The notes under the pieces were generated by a model. The model saw only the letters and a program-made list of their open reading frames with translations, made no database searches and was not told where the DNA came from. Below, piece by piece: positions 1 through 9,262 of a stretch of 64,000 nt of DNA; positions within the stretch are counted from its first letter, which is position 1; every line of letters starts with the position of its first letter. Both the position numbers and the translations under genes were made by a program. Origin of the DNA: Fredinandcohnia onubensis (lineage in GTDB: Bacteria; Bacillota; Bacilli; Bacillales; Bacillaceae_L); contig NZ_NSEA01000016.1 of NCBI RefSeq assembly GCF_002734285.1, positions 62,001 to 126,000 on the forward strand. The letters run 5' to 3'.

Positions 1-350
1 GCTAGCTGAGCCGGGTTAAACAGGACAATTCTTAGCGGACGTTGACGAAGGATATTAATGATTAACACGATTGTCACATAAATGATAATTGGATACGATA
101 TCCCAAATAGCGCTTGCATGACGAAGATAAAAGGAAACGTAATCGTCGTGGAGCCTCTCAAGAGCTGAATCGGAAAATACTCGATTAACGCTAAAAATGC
201 TGTAAGTAATAGGAGAATCGCAATTTCATCAGTTGGTTCAATAATAAAAAACGAATACCCTACAACTGTCCAACCAAGTATTGCAATTAAAATCATATAG
301 ATCCTTGCATAGTTCTCCCGCTTATGGGAGGACACCATTGGAAGCTTCAC
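1..350 (-). CDS. Multi-pass membrane protein, N-terminal part (runs off the left edge)
   Basis: An open frame of 116 codons starts at a GTG at 350 and continues past base 1. A good ribosome-binding site (AAGGGGGAG) lies about 5 nt before the GTG; the next ATG is four codons later and worse spaced. After a short basic N-terminus the product has hydrophobic stretches at about residues 16-37, 42-60 and 68-105, ending in a basic QRPLR turn. This resembles the membrane-embedded sensor half of bacterial signalling proteins, but no catalytic domain is visible here, so no family is assigned. Confidence 0.7.
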   Translation of the reverse strand, partial: MKLPMVSSHKRENYARIYMILIAILGWTVVGYSFFIIEPTDEIAILLLLTAFLALIEYFPIQLLRGSTTITFPFIFVMQALFGISYPIIIYVTIVLIINILRQRPLRIVLFNPAQL

Positions 351-636
351 ACTTCTCCCCCTTATCATAACATTCTGTAAATTTTTGTCTGTTATTATTA
401 TAATATATGTACTATGAAAAAATAACAAATGATACCATTGAAAACGAATACACTCAATCCGCATAAAAACCCAGACTAGTCGAATGGCTTGAAAACCACT
501 GACCAATGCTGGGTAACCACAAACAACTGTAATGTTTGTGGAAACAATTATGCCAAAAAAACACACGATTATCTATGACCCAAATTTATTATTTCTATAA
601 GCCAAAAGTAGTATAACATGTCCTTTTATGCCCAAT
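351..636. other. Gene-free stretch with one 9-bp inverted repeat
   Basis: No convincing gene is seen. The only clear structure is a perfect inverted repeat, CCACAAACA at 517-525 and TGTTTGTGG at 533-541, with a 7-nt loop and no T-run. It could be an operator or a transcript hairpin; nothing shows which. Confidence 0.35.
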
Positions 637-666
637 AAAAAAACTGCCACCTCATAGGTAGACAGT
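637..666 (-). terminator. Rho-independent terminator of the small gene at 718-879
   Basis: On the minus strand a stem (ACTG..CTACCT pairing with AGGTGGCAGT, one bulge and one G-T pair) is followed by seven Ts (637-643). It lies downstream of the 53-residue ORF and supports that ORF being transcribed. Confidence 0.6.
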
Positions 667-670
667 GTTA

Positions 671-688
671 GACAGGTCCCTTGTCCCA
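671..688. repeat. GGGACAGG-type palindromic repeat, partial copy
   Basis: GACAGGTCCCTTGTCCCA is the right half of the intergenic palindrome found more completely at 5645, 6622, 7162 and 32005. The left GGGACACAGG arm is missing. It lies between the small gene and its terminator. Confidence 0.6.
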
Positions 689-717
689 AATCTATGTGTT
701 GGCTTACCCGTTATTGG

Positions 718-879
718 CTATGCTGTAGGTGAGCCTTTAATATCGTTAGCTATGTCTTTGATAAATTTCTTCATATCTATATCTGTACTTCTTTCGCCTT
801 TCATATAAGCACGAATTAACGCTCTTCTAACCTGGTTTTGATCAATCGAAATATCCTTACCCGAAGATTTAGGATCCAA
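718..879 (-). CDS. Small hypothetical protein (53 aa)
   Basis: Unrecognised. The frame stays open upstream to 954, but the best start is a TTG at 879 with AGGAG 10 nt upstream. The product is hydrophilic and looks helical, with a basic middle (QVRRALIRAYMKGERS) and an amphipathic C-terminus (MKKFIKDIANDIKG). It has no signal peptide or membrane segment. A terminator lies just downstream at 637-666. The non-ATG start and small size keep confidence low. Confidence 0.4.
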   Translation of the reverse strand: MDPKSSGKDISIDQNQVRRALIRAYMKGERSTDIDMKKFIKDIANDIKGSPTA

Positions 880-1170
880 ATTATGTTCACTCCTAGTTGG
901 AAAAATACATAGGTTTTCGAACCCTGCTACTGTGAAGGATGGAGACGCCTCCACACAACAGAGTTCGATAAGTGCCTGAGTGGCCAGGACACTATGGGAG
1001 AAAATGATTTCTTGGGGAGTTTGGATGGAGAAACCAGCTCCGCCAAGTAATTACTATACATGTACGCTGAAGACTTCTTTTTTGCGACTGTCTTTTGAAA
1101 AAACTTTCTAAATTTAGGTAATACGCAAACACTTTCGAAGGCCAAAATGCCAATTTGTTCTATTTTACGG

Positions 1171-1176
1171 TATAAT
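1171..1176 (+). promoter_or_regulatory. Probable -10 element for ywqB-ywqA
   Basis: TATAAT lies 50 nt upstream of the ywqB start. No good -35 hexamer stands 16-18 nt before it, so this is a weak sigma-A prediction. The rest of 880-1225 shows no gene or clear structure. Confidence 0.4.
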
Positions 1177-1225
1177 AAAAAGATGTGATTTCATCAATCT
1201 ATGCAACATGGGGAGTGAGACTAGC

Positions 1226-2824
1226 TTGCTTCAAAAAGATATTCCAAAGGATGCGGTCATGCATTTTTCCGAAAAGCTTCGGGGCATGATTACATTCGAC
1301 AATGAAGTTGACCGGACATTAATCAAAAAAGGACTAAACCTCTTCCGTCAGGGGAGTGTTTATAATGTAAAATACAACGGGCAGAAGTTGGAAGGACGCG
1401 TTCAGGATGTCACACCTGTTGATGTTACACTGGATCTCGACTCTCTCGAAACGAGCAGCTGTTCGTGCCCAACTACTGCTTTCTGTCGTCACCAGATGGC
1501 TTTGTTTTTCTATATGTATGCGAGTGTTGACCGAGTCGGGTCTTTGCTTGAGCAGTGGAAAGAAGGCAGTAAACCGAAACCTACCCTTGAATCCATTCCT
1601 GTAAAAAAAGGAAGCATCCTAGAGCGTGTGGAATACAAGGAAAATTCACTCGAAAGCTGGCTTGCCCTTTTTGACAAGGAATACGCACGGTTTGAATCAG
1701 GACACCCTGAAAAAACGATATACTTTTTCGCAACGCTGTACCATTCTTTTTTTCAAACATTAAAAAGAAAAGCCCCTTATTCTGAGGAGTACAAGCGCTT
1801 ATTTCATATTCATGCAGCCCTTTTTTGCATTCGTAAAACAGTCGAGCTGCTTGATCAAATGGAAGTTCGAAACTATCAGGTGGACACGTATATCAAGCCT
1901 TATTTTCATAATTTCACAGACATCGTACTTGATCATTCATTAGAAATGAAGAAAGTGTCACTGCCATTTTCCTTTGATACTCTCCTTGAGGAAAGCATCC
2001 AACCAGTTCGTGAGACACTGCTTTGTCAGTCGATGTTTCAATATGAGCGCATGCAAATGTACCGTTTGCTATGGGCGACCTTTTTTAATCAAAAAAAATG
2101 GATAGAAATCGAACAGAGCGCCCTGGATACCGATCATCCAGTACACCAGATTGCCTTTGCCCATCTTCGCTTTTTACTAAAGGATGATACGAGTGCAATC
2201 GAATCAATGAAAAAGCTTGGGCACGATGCGACGCCTTATAGTTTCTGGTGGATTTCCTATCTATCTGAATCAAAAAGTTGGGACCGTGTTCGTCCTTGGA
2301 TTGAACATGCTTTAGAGGGCATTCGGACGTTTATTTTTGGCATCCAAAGCTATGAAGGCCGCCGTCATATGACAAGATTGTTTTTACAAAACATAATGCC
2401 GTACGCCGAGGAACAAGATGATACGGTTTATATGGATGCCGTAAAAAAGCTCCTCCCGTACAGTTATGTCGAGTACAATGACTATTTGCTTGAGACTGAA
2501 CAATTCCGGAAATGGGTCGAACTGCAAATCATGCTCGGCTATGATATCGATGAAATAGACCGTTATATTTTAAAAGAAATTGAAAGCCACGATCGGAGTG
2601 CATTGTTTCCTCTTTATCACCAGGCCGTTGCAAAGGCAATTGAGGGTAAAAATCGGCCAAGCTATAAAAAAGCCGTTAAATATTTGCGCAAGATCCGAAC
2701 TCATTATAAAAAATGTAAACAAGAAGACGTCTGGGAGGACTATATTACGAGACTTGCCACGATGAACAAGCGATTACGTGCCTTCCAGCAGGAGCTGATT
2801 CGGGCTTCTATGATTTCGGAGTAA
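1226..2824 (+). CDS. ywqB: SWIM zinc-finger protein YwqB
   Basis: A protein of about 532 residues with a SWIM zinc finger near the N-terminus: C79xC81, then C87xH89 (numbered from the TTG start). SWIM domains chelate zinc and bind DNA or protein, and this gene is the usual partner of the SNF2 helicase ywqA, which follows after 9 nt in one operon. The rest is a long helical region of no known fold. An in-frame ATG exists at 1208, but GGGGAGTGAGA at 1210-1220 sits correctly for the TTG at 1226, so TTG is preferred. The name comes from family and synteny with B. subtilis; molecular function is unknown. Confidence 0.85.
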   Translation: MLQKDIPKDAVMHFSEKLRGMITFDNEVDRTLIKKGLNLFRQGSVYNVKYNGQKLEGRVQDVTPVDVTLDLDSLETSSCSCPTTAFCRHQMALFFYMYASVDRVGSLLEQWKEGSKPKPTLESIPVKKGSILERVEYKENSLESWLALFDKEYARFESGHPEKTIYFFATLYHSFFQTLKRKAPYSEEYKRLFHIHAALFCIRKTVELLDQMEVRNYQVDTYIKPYFHNFTDIVLDHSLEMKKVSLPFSFDTLLEESIQPVRETLLCQSMFQYERMQMYRLLWATFFNQKKWIEIEQSALDTDHPVHQIAFAHLRFLLKDDTSAIESMKKLGHDATPYSFWWISYLSESKSWDRVRPWIEHALEGIRTFIFGIQSYEGRRHMTRLFLQNIMPYAEEQDDTVYMDAVKKLLPYSYVEYNDYLLETEQFRKWVELQIMLGYDIDEIDRYILKEIESHDRSALFPLYHQAVAKAIEGKNRPSYKKAVKYLRKIRTHYKKCKQEDVWEDYITRLATMNKRLRAFQQELIRASMISE

Positions 2825-2833
2825 AGGGGTGAG

Positions 2834-5590
2834 ATGATGGTAATTGGAGAAACATTTGTAATCCATGCAGAATGGGTTGCCGAAAAAGGATTTTATGTTT
2901 GGTGCACCACAGACGATGGAGATGAGATTCGGATAAAAAACTGGAAGCAAAACCTCTTTGCATGGCATGAGGCCTCCTTTTACGGGACCTTCCTCGAAGA
3001 GAACGACTTTCAACATCATGATGCCGTTCTACTTTCACCCTGGCAGGCATTTACCTATTTTGGAGAATTACCGGTTAATTCCCTGATCGAAGTAGAGCTT
3101 AGCGAGAATGCCGAACACTATCACGCGCTTTCGAGCAGCTTGCTACCGCTTGTTAAGGAAGGCGATTTTATGCCCGACTTTGATTATTGGCGCAAATCAG
3201 AGCGTTTTGGCTGGAAACCGATTGGCACTGAAGTAACGGGATTTGCAGCTGAGTGGTTTTCTGAAGCCATCACCGATTGGATTCAAGCGGATTCCACGCT
3301 CTCTGACTCTTGGGAGGAAATTGCCTCAACTTTCCCGCTTGTAAAAAGTACTGCGGGAGCTGAGTTTGTCGTTGATGAAAACAATTGGCTCGAACGGATT
3401 GGTTGGAAGGAAGACCTTACTCCATTTGATGTCATGCTCCAAATTGAGGAACCGGAAATGGACAATGGCTCGTGGAAGTTACAAACTGTACTTCGCAGCA
3501 AAAAAAAGCCCTATAAAACACATATGGATCTACCAAAGGAATGGGCGCCTTTTGAGGAAAAAATCACGAATGACCAGGAGATGTGGTGCAAACTTGTTCC
3601 ATGGCTTCGCGATGAGGAAGGAATCGTTCACCAGTTAACGGAGCGTCAGGCCTGGGACTTTTTAACGGAAGCAAGCTCAAGGCTTATCGATGCTGGAGTC
3701 GGAATCTTGTTACCAGCTTGGTGGCAAGCGATCAAGGACGCCCAGCTTGCGATTAAAGCAAAGGTAAAAACAACTGCTGGTGGCGGGCGCCAATCGTTCG
3801 TTGGGTTGCAGTCCATCGTCAATTTTGACTGGCGTTTTTCAACAAACGGTGTGGAGCTTTCCGAAGAAGAATTCATGTCGCTCGTAAACGAGCAAAGACG
3901 ATTAATCAATATCCGTGGTAAATGGATTAAGCTTGATCCTGCGTTTATTAAACAGGTTCAATCGATTCTAGAACGTGCGAATAAAGAAGGACTTCATATC
4001 CGCGATGTCCTAGAGCAGGAGCTATTATCTCTTTCTGAAAAAGCCGAACACGAAGAACAGGAAGCGGCACGAGCATTCGCAGGCGTTCAAATCGAACTGA
4101 ACCGCCATTTGTCCCATATGATTACTCAGCTAACGGACATCAAGGAGATTCCACAGGCCGCCATTCCAGAAACCTTCAGGGGTGAGCTTCGTCCTTATCA
4201 GCAACAAGGTGTCGACTGGCTCTTATTTTTACGAAAGTTCGGTTTTGGTGCCTGCCTTGCTGATGACATGGGACTTGGGAAAACAATTCAAATGATTGCC
4301 TACTTTTTATCGGTAAAAGAAAGTGGTGCTAAGCCTGCGCTGATCATATGCCCAACATCTGTGCTTGGAAACTGGCAAAAGGAGCTTGAAAAATTCGGAC
4401 CCGATTTACGCGTTCACCTTCATTACGGTTCGAACCGCTTGAAGGGTGAGGAGTTTACCCAACAAGTCAATGAGGCTGACATCGTGCTCACCTCTTACGG
4501 ATTGTCTCATTTAGATGATGAGGAAATTTCCGCTTACGACTGGGGTACAATTTGCTTGGATGAGGCACAAAACATTAAAAATGCACAAACGAAGCAATCA
4601 CGTGCGATTCGCAAGCTAAAAAGTGACCATAATATCGCACTGACAGGAACGCCAATGGAAAACCGCTTAACCGAGCTTTGGTCGATTTTTGACTTCATCA
4701 ATCGCGGCTATTTAGGTAGTCTCGGAGGATTCCAAAAACGATTTGTGTCTCCAATTGAGAAGGACCATGACCAGGAAACTATTGCTCAACTGCAGCGATT
4801 AATCAAGCCATTTTTACTAAGACGTACGAAAAATGATGAAGCCGTTGCATTGAATTTACCAGACAAGCTCGAGCAAAAAGAATACTGTCCGTTAACAGTT
4901 GAACAGGCATCGATTTATGAGCAGCTGGTGAAGGATACATTGGAGCAAGTCGAACAGCTTGCGGGCATTCAGCGTAAAGGGTTGATTTTAAAAATGCTTG
5001 GGCAGTTGAAGCAGGTTTGTGACCATCCGGCACTCTATTTAAAAGAGGCTGCTCCGAAAAATATAGACGATCGATCTGCAAAAATGGAAAAGCTTCTTGA
5101 GTTGGTCGACCACATTCGTGACCAGAACGAAAGCTGTTTGATTTTCACCCAATATATCCAAATGGGTGAAATGATTAAGGATGTCCTTTCAAAACGTTAT
5201 AACGAATCAGTAAAGTTCTTGAACGGAAGTGCTGCAAAAGTACAGCGTGACAAGATGATTGAAGGATTCCAGAACCGGGAATACAATATCTTGATTCTTT
5301 CACTGAAGGCTGGTGGAACCGGCTTGAATTTAACGGAAGCAAACCATGTGATTCACTATGACCGCTGGTGGAACCCAGCCGTCGAAAACCAAGCCACCGA
5401 CCGCGCTTACCGCATCGGCCAAAAACGCTTCGTCCACGTGCACAAACTCATCGCAACCGGCACACTGGAAGAAAAAATCGACGAAATGCTGGAGAAAAAG
5501 CAGTCACTCAACGACGAAATCATCACCAGCGAAAACTGGATCACCGAACTCTCCACAACTGAACTAAAAGAACTGTTAGGTGCGTTCTAG
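2834..5590 (+). CDS. ywqA: SNF2-family DNA helicase/ATPase YwqA
   Basis: A 918-residue SWI2/SNF2 ATPase. An N-terminal bacterial SNF2-associated region (about 1-440) precedes the motor. Lobe 1 has Walker A DDMGLGKT (about 477-484), the DEAQ box (about 576-579) and motif III TGTPMENR (about 602-609). Lobe 2 ends with GTGLNLTEA and the arginine-finger motif ATDRAYRIGQ (about 852-861). Such enzymes translocate on double-stranded DNA and remodel protein-DNA complexes. It is cotranscribed with ywqB; pairing of a SWIM protein with a SNF2 motor suggests one complex. Two ATGs are adjacent at 2834 and 2837, and either fits the GGGGTGAG site. Confidence 0.93.
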   Translation: MMVIGETFVIHAEWVAEKGFYVWCTTDDGDEIRIKNWKQNLFAWHEASFYGTFLEENDFQHHDAVLLSPWQAFTYFGELPVNSLIEVELSENAEHYHALSSSLLPLVKEGDFMPDFDYWRKSERFGWKPIGTEVTGFAAEWFSEAITDWIQADSTLSDSWEEIASTFPLVKSTAGAEFVVDENNWLERIGWKEDLTPFDVMLQIEEPEMDNGSWKLQTVLRSKKKPYKTHMDLPKEWAPFEEKITNDQEMWCKLVPWLRDEEGIVHQLTERQAWDFLTEASSRLIDAGVGILLPAWWQAIKDAQLAIKAKVKTTAGGGRQSFVGLQSIVNFDWRFSTNGVELSEEEFMSLVNEQRRLINIRGKWIKLDPAFIKQVQSILERANKEGLHIRDVLEQELLSLSEKAEHEEQEAARAFAGVQIELNRHLSHMITQLTDIKEIPQAAIPETFRGELRPYQQQGVDWLLFLRKFGFGACLADDMGLGKTIQMIAYFLSVKESGAKPALIICPTSVLGNWQKELEKFGPDLRVHLHYGSNRLKGEEFTQQVNEADIVLTSYGLSHLDDEEISAYDWGTICLDEAQNIKNAQTKQSRAIRKLKSDHNIALTGTPMENRLTELWSIFDFINRGYLGSLGGFQKRFVSPIEKDHDQETIAQLQRLIKPFLLRRTKNDEAVALNLPDKLEQKEYCPLTVEQASIYEQLVKDTLEQVEQLAGIQRKGLILKMLGQLKQVCDHPALYLKEAAPKNIDDRSAKMEKLLELVDHIRDQNESCLIFTQYIQMGEMIKDVLSKRYNESVKFLNGSAAKVQRDKMIEGFQNREYNILILSLKAGGTGLNLTEANHVIHYDRWWNPAVENQATDRAYRIGQKRFVHVHKLIATGTLEEKIDEMLEKKQSLNDEIITSENWITELSTTELKELLGAF

Positions 5591-5644
5591 AGTGGGTCAC
5601 AGTAGTTGGTCCCTTCCCAAGATTGGGCGGTTCACAGGGGCCTC

Positions 5645-5673
5645 TGGGACACAGGGACAGGTCCCTTGTCCCA
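5645..5673. repeat. GGGACAGG-type palindromic repeat, full copy
   Basis: GGGACACAGGGACAGG is followed by TCCCTTGTCCCA and folds into one near-perfect stem. It lies between ywqA and the small gene at 5709, so a frame read straight through it makes a longer but artificial N-terminus for that gene. Confidence 0.75.
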
Positions 5674-5708
5674 GGTCATACGGCAAAAAACCAAAGGAGC
5701 TGATTCAG

Positions 5709-5834
5709 TTGGCAGAAAAAACAACCAAACCTAAGAAAAGAACCAAAAAATTTGTGCCAAGTGAAAAGCACAAAGACAAAACCGAACCTTGGCAAAAATT
5801 CTATCATCTAGTTGAAGAAAAACTAAAGAAATGA
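5709..5834 (+). CDS. Small basic hypothetical protein (41 aa)
   Basis: Starts at TTG 5709 behind a strong AAAGGAG (5693-5699, 9-nt spacing) and stops at 5834, 3 nt before a strong terminator. The product is lysine-rich (KPKKRTKKFVPSEKHKDK) and ends in a short amphipathic helix (WQKFYHLVEEKLKK). The basic half suggests nucleic-acid or ribosome contact, which is inference only. It follows ywqA and probably shares its transcript. Confidence 0.6.
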   Translation: MAEKTTKPKKRTKKFVPSEKHKDKTEPWQKFYHLVEEKLKK

Positions 5835-5837
5835 AAT

Positions 5838-5870
5838 GGGTGGTGACTGTTGTCACCACCCGAATTTTTT
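5838..5870 (+). terminator. Strong Rho-independent terminator
   Basis: GGGTGGTGAC and GTCACCACCC form a perfect 10-bp stem with a TGTT loop, then GAATTTTTT. It ends the ywqB-ywqA-small ORF transcript. Confidence 0.93.
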
Positions 5871-5901
5871 CTAGAAACCCTTACTTGCGTAGCAAACCAC
5901 T

Positions 5902-6531
5902 CTATTGACCTACCTTCAAATCTTCCTCGTATTGCTTATATATAATATATCGCTGCATTCCACGCGTTTTTTCGTAAGCCTTTTGGATTTCAGCCACATA
6001 CTCGTCATGATCGCCTTTCTTTTTTGCAATACCAGAAGCCAAGGCATGCTTCATCCACTCGGACTTCACCTGATTTCCAAGCTCAGCCGCCTGCTCCAAC
6101 TTCCCCTCCTCCACAGCAACAATTGCCTGATAATAGGCTTTATACTGAGAGGGATGAATGTCCTCAATGTCCTTTTTCACTCGCAAAATATCATCCTCGT
6201 ATAAGGCATGCAATGTCTTAAACAACGCCTGTCTTGCGGGATCTTTATATTTTCGAAGCAAGGACTCTGTCGCTTCCTGCACATCTTGGTCAATCCGATT
6301 ACCCATACCGTAATAGAGCTTAAATGCAGGGTTTTTTCTACGTTTTTCAAGATAAGACTCTATCTTTCTTACATTTTTCTCCCCGTAAATCGGATAAATA
6401 AATAAGTAAGTACCAAGAACAACTATCACAATCATACTTATGGTCATACTTATTGGTTGACCTAGCTCCAAAAACCCTAGCAAGACTCCTAACAATAATG
6501 ATATTCCAAACAAAACTACAACCCTCACCAA
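5902..6531 (-). CDS. Hypothetical membrane protein with helical cytoplasmic domain
   Basis: A 209-residue protein not assigned to a named family. The TTG start has GGGGATGAT just upstream. Two hydrophobic segments (about 3-22 and 27-48) are followed by a charged helical domain with a run of helix pairs (YKAYYQAIVAVEEGKLEQAAELG, then a similar block ending AEIQKAYEKT) that looks TPR-like. The likely topology is a membrane-anchored cytoplasmic scaffold. It follows the ECF sigma gene in the same direction but is separated by repeat-containing sequence. Confidence 0.7.
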   Translation of the reverse strand: MVRVVVLFGISLLLGVLLGFLELGQPISMTISMIVIVVLGTYLFIYPIYGEKNVRKIESYLEKRRKNPAFKLYYGMGNRIDQDVQEATESLLRKYKDPARQALFKTLHALYEDDILRVKKDIEDIHPSQYKAYYQAIVAVEEGKLEQAAELGNQVKSEWMKHALASGIAKKKGDHDEYVAEIQKAYEKTRGMQRYIIYKQYEEDLKVGQ

Positions 6532-6598
6532 ATCATCCCCAACAATTTGTCATTATTGGATAATTATACCTCACTAGACTCCCATAAAAAAAGACCAA

Positions 6599-7144
6599 TC
6601 ACGTCGTTTCCCATGATTGGCGGGACGAGGGGACAGGTTCATTGTCCCAGCTTTCATAGATTTGCTTCAACATCCGCTTTCCGCGAAAAAGCTTATTTTT
6701 CACAAACGAAATGTCTACACATAAAAGATCGCTAATTTCCTTGTAGCTATAATCACTAAAATAATAGAGGGATAGTGCTTGTTGGTAATCCTTAGGTAAA
6801 GCTTCGATTTGTTGGTAGAGACGTTCTCTTTCGAACCTTTCTACTATTTCATTCTCCACCATTTCATTGGTCGAATATCGCAAATCCTCCATCTCATCAA
6901 CCAAAACGGTCGCTTTTACAACTTTACTACGAAGATAGTCAATACATTGATTACGTGTGATTTTATATAACCATGATTTCAATTTAGACTGTTCTCTAAA
7001 CGAATTCAATTTTAAGAAGATCTTCAAGAATACTTCTTGCATAATATCATCAACAACTGCCCAATTTCGAACATATCGAAAGGCCACGTATCGTAATTCC
7101 GTTCCGTAATTCGTAATGATTTCTTCAATTTTTTGTTCCGACAT
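6599..7144 (-). CDS. ECF-type RNA polymerase sigma factor
   Basis: A 181-residue sigma-70 family protein of ECF size. Region 2 occupies about residues 10-75 with the core-binding motif DIMQEVFLKIF and the -10-reading segment WLYKITRNQCIDYLRS. Region 4 is at about 112-163 (LPKDYQQALSLYYFSDYSYKEI..). It is the last gene of the GntR/ABC operon, so it probably responds to the same envelope or antibiotic stress. No recognisable anti-sigma gene follows. The C-terminal residues from about W166 to R175 are encoded by a GGGACAGG-type repeat (6622-6649), so the tail is probably acquired rather than ancestral. Confidence 0.9.
   Translation of the reverse strand: MSEQKIEEIITNYGTELRYVAFRYVRNWAVVDDIMQEVFLKIFLKLNSFREQSKLKSWLYKITRNQCIDYLRSKVVKATVLVDEMEDLRYSTNEMVENEIVERFERERLYQQIEALPKDYQQALSLYYFSDYSYKEISDLLCVDISFVKNKLFRGKRMLKQIYESWDNEPVPSSRQSWETT
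6622..6649. repeat. GGGACAGG-type repeat inside the sigma-factor 3' end
   Basis: GGGACGAGGGGACAGG and TTCATTGTCCCA match the dispersed palindrome with one degenerate arm. It overlaps the last coding part of the ECF sigma gene. Confidence 0.7.
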
Positions 7145-7161
7145 TTTTTCTCACCTTATTG

Positions 7162-7218
7162 TGGGACACGGGACCTGTCCCCGTGACCCATTTTTGGGGG
7201 ACACGGCCCTGTGTCCTA
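7162..7218. repeat. GGGACAGG-type repeat, two units
   Basis: Two tandem palindromic units (TGGGACACGGGACCTGTCCC, then GGGGGACACGGCCCTGTGTC) fill the gap between the 398-residue protein and the sigma gene. The second abuts the stop codon of the upstream gene. Confidence 0.75.
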
Positions 7219-8415
7219 CTAATTGTTGATTTCGTAAATGTATAGTTTGTAGTCTTTTTGTTCTTTTGTTTGGTTTTTCACGGTAAGTTTTCCTTCATAG
7301 AGTGACTCACCAGTGCTTAAATCACTAATCGAGAGTGGATACTCACCATTAAGTACACTTATGATATAAATCTTTCCGTTTAGTAACTTAATATAAGGAT
7401 CATGTTCGCCCTTATCATGTTTTATCTTAAAGGTGTGCTTTTCGCCCCAGCTTTCCGTCTCAAGATTATACTGATTCACTACAACTTCATTTGAAGATCG
7501 ACTTGGAATATATACAGTAGCTTCATTAATAACAAATGAATCAATGCCCATGCCTTCCTCTTCCAAACTAAGCTCAATCTTTTTCATTTGATTTGTTTCT
7601 ATGTTATAAACGTTAATTTCATCTACAATCACTTTCGGTTCTGCCATCTCACCCTCATTTTCATAGTCAGGCTCCTCATGTGCGTACACTTGGAACAACA
7701 GATATTTTTTCGGTTCGACTGAATAATATTCATCAACGACTCTTATATCTGACCATCCATTCTCAATCTTTGGTGATCCATAGATGGTTTCATCACTAAC
7801 GGCCTTTTTGTCTAAGTCAATAGTATATACATTTAGGTCCTCACCGCCTTCAGCGCGAAATCCTCTTGCTATGACCTTAATTTCGTTATTGATTGATTGG
7901 ACATCCATCACATCGACCCAATGATAGTTGTCTTTATTAGGAAGATCCAACTCCATTGATGTTGTTTTGTCTGTTTTAACGTCTAAAATCTCTATTTCGA
8001 AATACATATTTTTAGAGACATTTCCATTTCCATTGCCTTCCACATTTACATACACGGCAAAATTCTCATCTGCATATAAGCTATTTGTTAAGTATTTTTT
8101 TCCTCTCATAAAATGGCTATACTTTTCTTTTAGCTGATTATACGCAGGTACCGTACTCGTCCTTGTCAATTGTTCAATGAACGATTGATTACTTAAATTA
8201 ATCGTTTCATCTTTTGAAATAAGTAAGGAATGATGAATATTATTACCGCCAAAATCTCCGTTAATCCTTATATTTTCTACTTCTTCTTCATTTCCACTTA
8301 CCTTTTCGATGCCGATTACAATATTTTCATCAGCCAAACTAGAATTTATATAAAAAGCACCAATCACAATCACCGTAATTAAACTTACCGAGATTATTTT
8401 CCAATATCGTTTCAT
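7219..8415 (-). CDS. Membrane-anchored extracellular protein of the ABC/sigma operon
   Basis: 398 residues, unrecognised family. A single N-terminal hydrophobic segment (about 6-25) ending IGAFYINSSLADE could be an uncleaved anchor or a signal peptide. The remainder is hydrophilic and beta-rich with repeated W/Y-rich strands, suggesting a propeller-like sensor domain outside the cell. It sits between the ABC permease (17 nt away) and the ECF sigma gene. In that position it could be a sensor, but no sigma-binding domain is visible on the cytoplasmic side. Confidence 0.75.
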   Translation of the reverse strand: MKRYWKIISVSLITVIVIGAFYINSSLADENIVIGIEKVSGNEEEVENIRINGDFGGNNIHHSLLISKDETINLSNQSFIEQLTRTSTVPAYNQLKEKYSHFMRGKKYLTNSLYADENFAVYVNVEGNGNGNVSKNMYFEIEILDVKTDKTTSMELDLPNKDNYHWVDVMDVQSINNEIKVIARGFRAEGGEDLNVYTIDLDKKAVSDETIYGSPKIENGWSDIRVVDEYYSVEPKKYLLFQVYAHEEPDYENEGEMAEPKVIVDEINVYNIETNQMKKIELSLEEEGMGIDSFVINEATVYIPSRSSNEVVVNQYNLETESWGEKHTFKIKHDKGEHDPYIKLLNGKIYIISVLNGEYPLSISDLSTGESLYEGKLTVKNQTKEQKDYKLYIYEINN

Positions 8416-8431
8416 GCTATTCGACCTCCTA

Positions 8432-9262
8432 TCATACCCTTATTTTTTTGTTCATGAGGTAATTTCCGATCCATATTGCCCCAGCAAGGGTAAGTAAGCA
8501 TGTACCAAGTTCCATATAGAACAATTCATTTGCATAAAAATAATTACCTAAGATAAATTCATTCACTAATATCGGTGCAAAAAAGACTAAAATGGATACT
8601 GCGGCATAAAGGATCCCGAAGAAAATCCCTTTTAATCGATATGAACGTTCAAATAGAATCGCCGTAAACACGACACATACCGCTACAATCCCAACACCGT
8701 ATATGAGAATAAAGTCTGCAACTGTCATAGGGAATAAAATATTTAAGTAATGGAAGTTAGAAACTTCTGCGATTGGAAAATCAACATGAAACTCTTCTGG
8801 CACTAACCACTGTAAAATTTGCAATTCAATAGTGATTAGTATTAATTGCAAAGCAATGAGACCCAGAACAAATAATAAGATGGTTGTAGCCTTCGCTAAA
8901 TAAATATTCAATCTTGCTGTTGGTAAAACGAGTAAACGATAACTAAACGTGTTCTTTCCAAGCCAATCACGGTACCAAATAAAGAACACATAAATCAGCA
9001 ATGTCACTCCAGAGAGGACAATCGGCCCCATAAACCAAACAGAGCCAGAAAAATTAAAGAAGGACATTGTACCGTATTGTGAGATAAAATCACTCTTCGA
9101 TAGGAGATCCTCATAAATTGCCTTGTTCGCTTTGCCTACGTATCTACGTGCTTCAACTATTACGCCAACAATTTGAACAAGCACCGTAATCCCAAGCAAA
9201 ATAAGATATAGCTTTAAAAATCGAGAAAACTCGAAATTGACCAGTTTCAAAAATCGATTCAT
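8432..9262 (-). CDS. ABC transporter permease
   Basis: A 276-residue polytopic protein with about six membrane segments (near 18-36, 70-95, 115-145, 180-200, 210-235 and 245-265). It overlaps the ATPase gene by 4 nt, so the two are translationally coupled. The GntR-ATPase-permease order is that of YtrA-type operons, which are commonly induced by cell-wall-active compounds. Substrate is unknown. Confidence 0.85.
   Translation of the reverse strand: MNRFLKLVNFEFSRFLKLYLILLGITVLVQIVGVIVEARRYVGKANKAIYEDLLSKSDFISQYGTMSFFNFSGSVWFMGPIVLSGVTLLIYVFFIWYRDWLGKNTFSYRLLVLPTARLNIYLAKATTILLFVLGLIALQLILITIELQILQWLVPEEFHVDFPIAEVSNFHYLNILFPMTVADFILIYGVGIVAVCVVFTAILFERSYRLKGIFFGILYAAVSILVFFAPILVNEFILGNYFYANELFYMELGTCLLTLAGAIWIGNYLMNKKIRV

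Noticed and set aside
927-1145. 72-codon minus frame upstream of ywqB
   Set aside because: No ribosome site, no family, and composition like non-coding sequence.
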